DNA of 64,000 nt from Adiantum capillus-veneris (taxonomy: Eukaryota; Streptophyta; Polypodiopsida; Polypodiales; Pteridaceae). This document shows, one piece after another, positions 33,768 through 43,645 of the stretch. Under the pieces are notes generated by a model. It was not told the origin of the DNA, searched no databases, and worked only from the letters and a program-made list of their open reading frames with translations. Position 1 is the stretch's first letter. Each line of letters begins with the position of its first letter. The DNA lies in NCBI GenBank assembly GCA_014529385.2, contig CM043966.1, positions 85,059,087-85,123,086 on the forward strand, in the 5' to 3' direction. Position numbers and translations under genes: made by a program.

Positions 33768-36700
33768 TCGATGTTATTGGCGGTGGTCGGGTGGAGGTGG
33801 GGGGTGCTATAGGGGAGGGGCTACATATGCTTCGACCCCTCCTCTCTCACGACTCCCTTTCGACACAAGCACACTGCTAGGGCACACACCTTGGACACCT
33901 TGGGGGGCACGCTAGCACAGTGCCTCCAAGTTCTATCCCCTACAAGAGAATGGCCATCCCGACATGGATGCAATCAACACTAAGATGAGACAACGGATTT
34001 GCCAATTCATAGAGCTCCAATTAGCTAAGAGCATCATGGATCCTTGGCCACATCTAGACCACGACAAGATCAATTACATAGTGGAGTCCATCCTTCACTT
34101 TGCATGTTGTCATGAAAGGAGGGTTTATGATCTTGTATACCTGAGAGATCATCAGCATGTCTAGCATGTGGGATATGTACTGTAGAAACAAGCTTGTCAC
34201 TAGGATCAACTAGGCACTTTTGAAGATGAAGCAATCAAAGCTCGCACTTCAGCTTTTCTCAAGGGAGAGGCCAACATCTGAGCAAAGGGGTGACAAGGTT
34301 GTGATAATAATGAAGGTTTGAGTCATAAGCATAGCCAGGCCTCATTGGCCACGGTTGGTGGACATCAAGCGAGTGCAACAAAAGAGATCCCGGTTGGGGA
34401 GAGGGGCTTTCATGGTACTACCATCAATTGTGGAATACAATCATTCCATAACAATCATGCTATCTGAAGTGCTCTACAAAAATAGGCATGGGTGAGGGTG
34501 CAACCATGTGCTCCTCTTGAACTCTCCCTTCTAGCCACTACACAAGCTGAATGCCATGCCTATACTCTGGATTCCAAAATAAAGCCTAATTCAAATACAT
34601 GCACGAGCAACAAAAGAGGGATCCCATAGTGTGAGATGAACATTTCTGGAGCAACACAAGACGAGGCCGGTCATGTGGGATCCAAGGTGGGACTACCGCG
34701 AGCAGAGTGTGCTGGATATTGGTGTATTCCTTCAATAGAAAGGCAAAGAAAGCAAAAGATTTAGGCTAGAAAAACTAAATAACCAAAGAAAGAAACACTA
34801 TGTACAACATTGCTAGAGAGAGGAGCAAAGGAGCATAAATAAAGAGGAGAGAGATTCCTTGATCCGTAGAGTGAAGAGCCGGTGCATTACCATGGGAACC
34901 TAATAAACGGAAGAAGGGATGGTGTTAACCTAGCATCTTGGAAGCTAGAGAAATACATATCCAAGGAGACATGAATGAATACAACTCCTACATGATTACA
35001 TTCTTCAAGGGCAAGATACTCATCGTATTGTTTATAGAGACCGCATACCCAAGAAAAGAACTCCACCAAGGCTAGAGCTCGCTAGCTGGTCATGAATTGC
35101 ATGATGAAGAAACTAGATGTGGATGAGTGCTTAGTGTGGTGTCTGGAATATGTGATTGGGTGCAGTTTGGATACTTGGCTTGATGGTACATTTTGGCAAT
35201 GGTAAAGATGTAGCTTTCTTGCGACTCATATTGCTTTTGTCATGATCTGCGCATAGCAAAGAAATAGATTGAGTTGTAGACAATCAAGGAAACGGTGGTG
35301 TGCTATAGGAGGAATTATATAGTGTGGTGTGCCATCCAAGGAGAGACTAAGCAAAGGAGTGCTAGGCATACATGACAAGGGCAGTGTGAGGCAAGATATA
35401 CACACCTTCAAAAAGCAAGAAAACAGATTGAGCTATAGAAAATCAAGAAAACGATGGTGTGATATAGGAAGAATTGTACATTGTGGTGTGCCATCCAAGG
35501 AAATGCTAAGGGAAAGGTTGCTAGGCATACACGACAAGGCCAGTGTGAGGCAAGATATACATGTGCTTAGATGGTAAATGCAAGTGGACACTAACATTGA
35601 CGTGAAGTGGGCTTGGAGCGGAAAAGAGAGTCAAGTTCATAGGGAGCACTATGTAGACTACCAAATTGTGTTGTTATAAAATCAAGCTAAGTACATGTGT
35701 TTTTGTAAAATCAAGCTAAGTACACTTTATAATGAGCACAAGATCATGAAGAAACCAATTTGCAGATACTACTATTTTGCAAATGTGGCTTGTCTTGGAG
35801 GATGGATCGCTTGACACATTGGGTAAACCTACAGGTATTGAATTGTTTTCCATTTACTATACATGAAAAAACGATGAGCCTCCAACATTGGAGGTGAAGC
35901 ATAATTGACCCATGAGTACCCATGTTGAATAGTTTTGGTAAGATCTTCAGGGTCTTTTTTAGGTTGCCCCTTTTTAGATCCTTACACAGCCCTTTTTCCA
36001 ACCAAATTGGCCCTAATGCTTCAACACTGGGGGAGAAAATAAGCATACAGGAAAAGGGCACGTTCCCTATGGTTTATAATATTTGGATGAGGACCATGCT
36101 ACCTCCCTGCTATACGTTCGTATGTTTTTTTTTCTTTTTGGGTGCAAGCATCCTCTACACATAATGCATCTCTATGCATCTACAAAAATTTTGTTCTCCA
36201 AGTTCTTTTGCTTCATACATTGGCTAATTCAAAGTTTTAATCGTGTGGCGAGATTGTGGAGGTTTCTAAACATCTTTTGTATGATATGCTACCAAGCCAC
36301 AATAAAAATCTACGACATAATATAAAAGGTACAATCATGCTTTGCCTTTTGGTCGTGCTTCTCCAATCTCAGAACTACTCTAGAAAGAATGTTTGTTTGC
36401 AAAAAGACACTTTTCTATGTAAAAAAGCAGTAGATATTAGTGCGTGCATAATCATGAGCAACCAGTGATGGGATTTGTATATTAGAATGGAAGGGCCAAT
36501 TATACAACATATAGGATTCTCTCAGAGTGGATCTCAAAGAAATGACTAGTGCCCTAGTCTATACAAGCCCTGACTGCAATTAGAATCTCAATCTGCATGA
36601 AAGCGCCCATCCACTGTGGGAGTTGGTGCTCAAAAGGGGCGTGCCACTCATCAGTGAGGGCTCTTTGGATGTCCTCCCTTATCGTCAAGCCCCCCCTCAA

Positions 36701-36895
36701 GCGACCCAGCCTCTCCTGCTGAATCTCCTCTGACAGCTTGCTAAAATCCTACCACTCCCCAAAACTACAGGAAGAGGCAAGTGCATTACTCTGAATTTAC
36801 AAAAGGAGAAAAATTATTCAAATACAATAATTATGGCTTTAAGAGATCTCTCTCATCCTCGCATAGCTCAGCATAACTTTCTACATCTTGTGGCC
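33720..36895. other. Unassigned region
   Basis: No recognisable gene. It begins where Gypsy-B breaks off. Only short, unconserved frames are open (for example 33964-34164 plus, 66 codons, no motif I know). It contains the 159-bp tandem duplication listed separately and a 19-bp direct repeat TAAAATCAAGCTAAGTACA at about 35676 and 35706. Confidence 0.5.
35256..35573. repeat. 159-bp tandem duplication
   Basis: Two adjacent diverged copies, starting GCAAAGAAATAGATTGAG (35256) and GCAAGAAAACAGATTGAG (35415) and both ending in GTGAGGCAAGATATACA. Landmark spacing is exactly 159 (CAAGATATA at 35392 and 35551). Both carry GTGGTGTGCCATCCAAGGA. Confidence 0.88.
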
Positions 36896-37165
36896 TCACA
36901 TATGCTGCTTGACCAAAGCGCCTCGAACACATCTATCGGGTTGCAAGATTGCTGCCTGTTGGCCAGCAGCAGAGTCCGACGAGTTATAATTGGCAACAAC
37001 TCGATCTATAATAGATGGATCAAACTCGCCAAATTCGCGAACGTGTTGCAAAGAAACGCGTCTTGTCCGTCGCAGAGCATGCTTGCAATGGTTACAAGGA
37101 CATAAGATCCTCGTTGAGAGATAGGTGTTTCGGTTGGATGGCCTCAAATCCTCGTCACTACTCAT
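36896..37165 (-). CDS. Small ORF with transposase-associated-like Cys cluster
   Basis: From ATG 37165, 89 codons. Residues about 20-50 read ILCPCNHCKHALRRTRRVSLQ and then HVREFGEF: a C-x-C-x2-C cluster, basic stretch, and V..HV...G. This resembles the N-terminal transposase-associated domain of plant CACTA/En-Spm proteins. Nothing else of a transposase is visible nearby, so this may be a leftover exon. A CACTA-like terminus lies 2.2 kb to the right. The identification is tentative. Confidence 0.35.
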   Translation of the reverse strand: MSSDEDLRPSNRNTYLSTRILCPCNHCKHALRRTRRVSLQHVREFGEFDPSIIDRVVANYNSSDSAAGQQAAILQPDRCVRGALVKQHM

Positions 37166-37227
37166 AATGAGGGTAAAAATCTTATAACCTGGACAACAAA
37201 TTTAATCTTCTATTGGTATTCTTCGTC

Positions 37228-37230
<3 letters not shown>

Positions 37231-37313
<83 letters not shown>
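37231..37313. repeat. (TC)n microsatellite
   Basis: Uninterrupted TC dinucleotides over about 83 bp. Confidence 0.97.
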
Positions 37314-37316
<3 letters not shown>

Positions 37317-37849
37317 TTCACACTGTAAACTACCTCACATTCTCTAGTCATGTCCAATCCCCGCACACCTCGGTCTAGAGGTGCACAGAGATCAGAACCA
37401 CTGGATTATAATATCGGCTTTATTGGTCAATGCCTATATTTGTAGGTACAAAAAATCTACACATCCATGTCTACATGATATTGCATGTAGTGGACAAAAC
37501 CCCTTTGCCTCTTCTCTAGCTGTAGCATTTCACAGCATCTTAACATCTTTTCACAGTAGATCTTTGTTTGTAGCATGCAGGTATTCCATTCTTGCAATGT
37601 AGCTGATGTCTGCTCAAGGCACTTAATTCTTACTCTAGATTTGACGGGATGTGGTGTGTGTGTGTGTGTAACCCTTGGAATCGTCATCTTGCATCACTAA
37701 TTTCTGTGTAGTAGCTGAACATGACGGCTTATTGTATGGTAGCAGCAGTCGAACATGCAGGTGGAATTGCTGGTCCGCATGGACTGTCAAGGCTGTGAGC
37801 GCAAAAAAAATTTTCGCCATTTCTTCTAACCTTATCTTAAATGATAAAA

Positions 37850-38120
37850 AGAAAAAAATGGTATAATCTTTCTATCACCCAAGTGTGGTAGATTGGTTAT
37901 GCCAATTCCCTCTTCAATAACAGGTAAATAACCTAAATATAATCTAATATAACGTAAATAAACCTAAATCTAATCAAACGTAAATCTAATTAAAAATAAA
38001 CCTAAATCTAATCTAATTTAACTTAAATAAACCTAAATCTAATTTAACGTAAGTCTACATCTAACCTAATCTTTAACGTCTTTTGGGATAGTTTTCTATG
38101 ACGTTAAAACTCTCTTCTTC

Positions 38121-38122
<2 letters not shown>
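37850..38122 (+). mobile_element. SINE copy 1, with internal minisatellite
   Basis: It starts ATGGTATAATCTTTCTATCACC and has an A-box-like TGGTAGATTGG. It is then interrupted (about 37922-38075) by repeats of AACCTAAATCTAATC(TAACGTAAAT). It resumes with the SINE tail GGGATAGTTTTCTATGACGTT and ends TCTTCTTC, followed by (GT)n. The B box is lost in the interruption. Homology with copies 2 and 3 defines it. Confidence 0.65.

Positions 38123-38165
<43 letters not shown>
38122..38165. repeat. (TG)n microsatellite at SINE tail
   Basis: About 44 bp of GT dinucleotides directly after the TCTTCTTC tail of SINE copy 1. Confidence 0.97.
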
Positions 38166-38166
<1 letters not shown>

Positions 38167-38181
38167 CAATAAAAAGAGAAA

Positions 38182-38335
38182 AATGGTATAACCTTTCTAT
38201 CACCCAAGTGTGGTAGATTGGTTATGCCATTTTCCTCTTGAATAACAGGTCTCGAGTTCAACTCCTCGTCGGCTAGATTTTTAGGTCTCTTTAATTAGTT
38301 TCCTACGACGTTAAATTAAACTCTCTTCTTCTCGG
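38182..38335 (+). mobile_element. SINE copy 2 (tRNA-derived)
   Basis: A box TGGTAGATTGG (38211-38221) and B box AGTTCAACTCC (38255-38265) each match the RNA polymerase III tRNA boxes at 9 of 11 positions. They are 33 bp apart, as in a tRNA-like head. The body ends TTTCCTACGACGTTAAATT..TCTCTTCTTC, a tail seen in all three copies, followed by GTGTGTGTG. Non-coding; it would have been mobilised by a LINE. Confidence 0.7.
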
Positions 38336-38379
38336 GTGTGTGTGTGGGTGTGTGTGCACGCCAATAAAAAAAGAAGAAA

Positions 38380-38531
38380 AATGGTATAACTTTTCTATCA
38401 CCGAAGTGTGATAGATTGGTTATGCCATTTCCCTTATGAATAACAGGTCTTCAGTTCAACTTCTGTCGACTAGATCTTTAAATTCTCTTGGGATAGTTTC
38501 CTACGATGTTAAGACTCTCTTCTTCTTCTTC

Positions 38532-38532
<1 letters not shown>
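38380..38532 (+). mobile_element. SINE copy 3 (tRNA-derived)
   Basis: Same structure as copy 2: A box TGATAGATTGG (38409-38419), B box AGTTCAACTTC (38453-38463), tail TTTCCTACGATGTTAAGACTC then (CT)n. The flanks CCAATAAAA..AGAAAAATGGTATAAC are shared with copy 2, so the copies probably arose partly by tandem duplication. Confidence 0.7.
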
Positions 38533-39137
<605 letters not shown>

Positions 39138-39239
39138 AGAAGAAAGAGAGAGAGAGGGAGAGAGCGTTACCTTGCTTGCTTGAGCGCGCGTCAAAAACTC
39201 AGATCTGAGATCTGAGTTTTCGGATGCTCTCGATTATTT

Positions 39240-39382
39240 TTTTTAGCCCTGGCGACGTCGCTATATGCGTTGATATAGGCGTCGCTATTTTACAACATAG
39301 CGACGCCTATAGCGACGCCGTGCTTTTTCATGTTTGAGCGTCGCACAACGAGCGTCGCTACTATTAAGCACATCTTGTAGTG
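39240..39382. mobile_element. CACTA-like terminus with subterminal hairpins
   Basis: The region ends CATCTTGTAGTG (39371-39382), i.e. CACTACAAGATG on the minus strand, the standard CACTA/En-Spm end. Inside are repeated GCGACG/CGTCGC motifs in both orientations. They include a perfect 13-bp inverted repeat, ATAGGCGTCGCTA (39275-39287) and its complement (39298-39310). Such subterminal arrays are transposase sites in CACTA elements. I found no matching left end in the window, so this is a partial or non-autonomous element. Sequence right of 39382 belongs to the LINE. Confidence 0.6.
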
Positions 39383-40133
39383 TTTCCATACTGCCCAAAA
39401 GAAGTCTGCCCTGACCTTGTTCCAAGAAAATTCCTATATAGTCTCCTAGGAGCCATTGTTTCTAGCTTAGGGGTCTACCAATGCAATGGATCGGTGGAGC
39501 AAGGATGGCTCTATTGTACTCACAATATATAAACAAGTGCTATAAAGTCTTTGTTTCCCTCCCACGTTTGTAGCGGAGGCCATTACCCAGCCTTGCCTGT
39601 CAGCATCTGGCCCCTGTTCACAAAGCTTTATGCAGAATAATCCATAAAAGGACAGACTTTATAGGCTGAATGAGAGGGCTCCAAATGTTTTTAATTTGAA
39701 CTCCCATTGCTTTCTATCTAAGGTGGTGCACCATCTAGAGTTGAGTTTCACATGCAGGGCAGGCACAAGGTAGGAGAGCTTGAAGTTTCCCTTCAAGAAA
39801 AACTCCTTGGAGGAGTGGGTGACCCTTAGGTTCATAGCCCACAAGAGATTTTCTAGGTAGATTGCACACCTAGACTTCACATACTGTATCTCCCAGGGGA
39901 GCAGTTTGAATTTAATGAGCAGCTCATTGCTAGAGAGCAACCGACGGTGCTCATGGTTTTGGACATCCCGCCATCTCTTTATTCCTTTCCTGATAAGTGT
40001 GGGTAGCCTAGGGATGATCGCCTGGGGGGTAGGGGGACATACACAAGAAGATTTATAAATTTTCTCATGTAGGAAAACAGAGTCTTTTTCAGTGTTTTTC
40101 ATACAATGCATAACATCATGAACTTCTGCTCGA

Positions 40134-40244
40134 GAGGCACCACATACCTAGCTAGGTACGATTGGGGGCAAGGAACACCCGGCCCCCCCACCGGGCCGGT
40201 GGTCCCCTGCCCCCAATCATACCTAGCTAGGTATACGGTGCCTC
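40134..40244. mobile_element. 111-bp foldback/MITE-like palindrome
   Basis: The left arm starts GAGGCACCACATACCTAGC. The right arm is its inverse complement with few mismatches (GAGGCACCGTATACCTAGC on the minus strand). Arms are about 50 bp around a CCCACCGG centre. It is inserted in the LINE C-terminal coding remnant. No clear target duplication. It would form a strong hairpin. Confidence 0.8.
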
Positions 40245-41916
40245 CCTCAGAGAAGCTCATGATGTTGAGGTAAGTCACAATGTGGGAATTATTGTGAGAA
40301 TTTATCCAAAACTTCTTGTGATAAGTGTAGAGGCCACCATATTGCGTCCCTAGCACAGAGAGAGTACCAAGTTTTTGATGCAAATGTTGAGTCTATGTCT
40401 ATAATTCCAGGGGTCCATAGTGTTCTGAACAGGATCTGAGCCCAAAAAAACCACCTCAGAGGGGCTGAAGAAGACCATGCTAACTGGCAATGGGCATGAG
40501 AATCTATGTCCTTGTATATAGTCTTGTTGTCTGTGTCCGAGGAGAAGAATTGCCCACTCTACTTAGGCATGGGCTAAGGCCCTTGTGAATAGTTTCAGGG
40601 CCATACAATCAGCTTTGTCTTTTAAGTCCACCACTCCTAGTCTTCCTAGTGTCCTCGATAAAGTAATTATGTCCCATTTCACCTTAGCTATTTTCTTTCC
40701 CTAAGGATCTCCTGACCAGAGGATCTCCTCACGAGAGGAAATTTTTGCAGATTCTGGCTACATGTCCATGTGTGAGTTGGTGGGCGGTCGCCAATAGGAT
40801 AAGAAGAACAACACATAAGATGTTAGGAAATGATTGATGACTATTATTTTTTTTGCTGGGGAGGCCTATAGACTTGCTCATCTCTGAAGTTTCTTGTCGA
40901 AGACCTCCATGACCCATTGCCATCTCTGCTTAATGTTCACTTGGAATCCAACATGGGAATTCCCAAAAGACAGAAAATCTTCTCCTCTTCAAGCTCCCTC
41001 CATCCTTGTTCTGCTAGAAGGTGTGGTGTAGCATTCTTGGAGGTCTTGAATCTAGTTTTGGTATGATTAACCTTGGAGCCAAACAAATGAAATCCAAGGC
41101 TTCCCATAGCTGACTGAGGGATTGGTGGTCATCCTTGACTCAGTGCATTCGTGTCATGAGCAAAAAGGGAAAGACACTGTTGTTCTCTATTAGGCAGTGT
41201 GATACCTTCCATCCTATCTTGGCTCATTCTCCTTTCACTAGGAAGCTAAAGCAATCTGCTGTGAATGCGAAAAGAAGTCGGGAGAGTGGGCAGCCCTGCC
41301 TTTTTGATCTATGTATGTCAAAGGGGGCAGAGATAGCTCCATTAATACACACTCTGGCTCTTGCATTGCCCAGGAAAGTCTTCACATACCACACCAGTTT
41401 GGGGCCGAACCCCATGGTAGACAACGATCACAAAAGGAAAGGCCACTGCATCCGATCATAGGCTTTGTCAAAGTCGATCTTTAGGAAGACGAAATATTGA
41501 CTATATAGAGAGTGTACAGGATATTCTTAGGGCAAATGCTTTAGAAAATATCTGATATGCAGTGTTCAACATGGTGAGGGGGCGCCACTTAGTTAGATCC
41601 TCTTTTCTACCCCTCTTGTGTATCAGCTTAATTATCCCGGTGTTAATTGTCTTTGGCAAAGCTTCATGTGAAAGTGTTTCCTCCCACACCCGTTGATAAG
41701 AAAGGGGATCAAAAGCTTCCTGGAAATTTGAAAAAATTCTACTGGGAGGCCATCTATCCTTGAGGTGTTCCCTCTCTTCAGAGAAGATATGGCTATGTTT
41801 AAATCTGCTGTCGATATGGGGGATTTTGAAATTACCCTTGAATCCTCTGGGATAACAATATGCCGGAGGCTTCGATAACGATATTGGTGGTTTCTATTTT
41901 ACTGGGATAGGGTCTT

Positions 41917-42063
41917 CAGGGTAGCTGAAAAGAGACCTATAATAGTCCCTTGTGAGTCCAAGCGACTCCCTTGTGAAAAGAGAGCTGAAAATAGGGTTTT
42001 CAGGGTAGCTGAAAAGAGACCTATAATAGTCCCTTGTGAGTCCCTTGTGAGTCCAAGCGACTC
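41917..42063. repeat. 84-bp tandem duplication in LINE
   Basis: CAGGGTAGCTGAAAAGAGAC begins at 41917 and again at 42001. The second copy also contains an 11-bp duplication (TCCCTTGTGAG twice). Confidence 0.92.
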
Positions 42064-43245
42064 TTCCTCATTTTTGGTAGAGCAACCTAATGTTGAAAGA
42101 GTGGAATATTATCTCTAATACATTTTTTTCTTAGGATCTTGAACATTCCTTTAATAGGGTGATCAACCTTTCCAACCCACCACTCTCTAAAAAGGCCTTC
42201 ATGTGGTGAACCTCAATTACCTCCTCTTCATGCAGGGCTCTCCTGATTTGGGAAGCCTTAGATTGAATGTCGGGGGTTAGAGGATCGGGGAAGGCTTCTA
42301 AGCTTGGCTAATAGTCGGTACTTATCGAGGCGCCTCGCCTTTCTTATTTGGGGGACCCTTTTCTTAAAGTCAATAAGGCACTTTTGTGTGCTTTACCCGC
42401 GCCCAACCAACTAGCCATAGGAGTAGAGTCCTTAGAGAACTCTAGGGACCAAATTTTATGGGTTGCCTTCTTCATAATAGGGAGGGAGAGCAAAGAAGCA
42501 TCAGTATGAAACCAATGGTTTCTCACCTTCGATATCTTATTGTCAATTGAGCAGATAAGTGGATATTGATTCGAGATGTAATTTGAGATAGAGAGGGCAG
42601 TCTTAATTCTACTGAAGCACTCTAGCAATTGGTGAGAGGAATACATACAATCAAGCCTAGCCTTCCTAGCTAGCTCTCCCCTTGAATAGTTCTACCAGGT
42701 GAATGTGCTTGTGATTCGAGCATCCCAAAGTTGCATGGCCCCCTTTAAGGAGTCCCATACTCTTTTCTCTGACCTGGATATAGTTTTCCCCTTTTGGAGG
42801 TGCCTATCTTCCTTTTCCTCTACCATATTGAAATTACCTAAGAGAATGGTTGGTCCATCATTTACCATGAGCTCCTACCATAGGGAAATTCTTTCGGAAA
42901 CTGGTCCTGCCGCATACACATTTATGATTAGGCAATCAAAAGGTAGGGTTGCTTTGATTGAAGAGAAATGGTGACCAGAATTGATCCCATTTTGGCGATC
43001 CCCTAGTCCTTGGTATAGCCTAAGGTAGCCCCTCTTGACCCCCTGTTGTGGGAGGATGTTACCCAATAGTGATTACTGGAGATGGCCTCCAATCTACTGT
43101 GTAGCTCTTGTCCTTTGATCTTGATTTTTTGGAGGGCCAGAATGCTTGTTGTGTGGTCCTTCACCCATTGTTTAACATGGCTATTCTTTTAGGTGAGAAT
43201 AGCCCCTTTACATTCTAAGAGAGGAGTTTCATATGTGTCATCTTG

Positions 43246-43271
43246 CATTAGGAAAAGTTTGGACTCAAAAA
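43246..43271 (+). repeat. Left terminal inverted repeat
   Basis: It begins CATTAGGAAAAGTTTGGACT and continues CAAAAA. It is identical over 26 bases to the complement of 58826-58851, with partial matching (GG.CTT) for a few more bases. The LINE ORF2 start codons lie directly to its left. Confidence 0.95.
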
Positions 43272-43645
43272 TGGGCCTTGTAAGAAATGTCACGTCAACT
43301 TAGAGAGAGATAATAAAAAGTCCTTAATTTCATTTTTGATATTCACTTTCAAAAAGATTCGGATATCAGATTTGAGGGATACGTTTATTAAAACTCTCAA
43401 AAAGTGTTCAGACAATGATAACATACGACGGCTCCGAATTGAATGCCGATTGTCTCAATCTTTTGGATTTTTCAAAACTAAGATTTGGCGCTCAACGAGG
43501 TGCATTGAATGTTATTCTTCTTCTCATTTTCGCGTCTATCTTGCTTTCCGCCTGCGCGCAGTCTCCTCCTTTGAGCTCTCTTCCATTTGCTTCACTCTTG
43601 CGCTCTCCTCTGTTTTGAGCTTTCTCATTCACCAAGTCATCTCAA

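Larger units (their letters stand above)
39659..43232 (-). pseudogene. LINE ORF2 (endonuclease, reverse transcriptase), decayed
   Basis: It starts MKLLS at ATG 43232-43230, then TAG at 43217-43215 where plant LINEs have Trp (MKLLSWNVKG). Later blocks: FHTDASLLSLPIMKKATHKIW (endonuclease end), LPKTINTGIIKLIHKRGRKEDLTKWRPLTMLN (reverse transcriptase start, about 41660-41570), GNARARVCINGAISAPF and RQGCPLSRLLFAF (41380-41260). The active-site FADD reads FAHD near 41165-41150. 40111-39659 gives the C-terminal region (LPWEIQYVKSRC). Many stops and frame changes. A foldback element (40134-40244) and an 84-bp duplication interrupt it. ORF1 lies beyond the DNA element, at 59283-59620. Confidence 0.82.
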
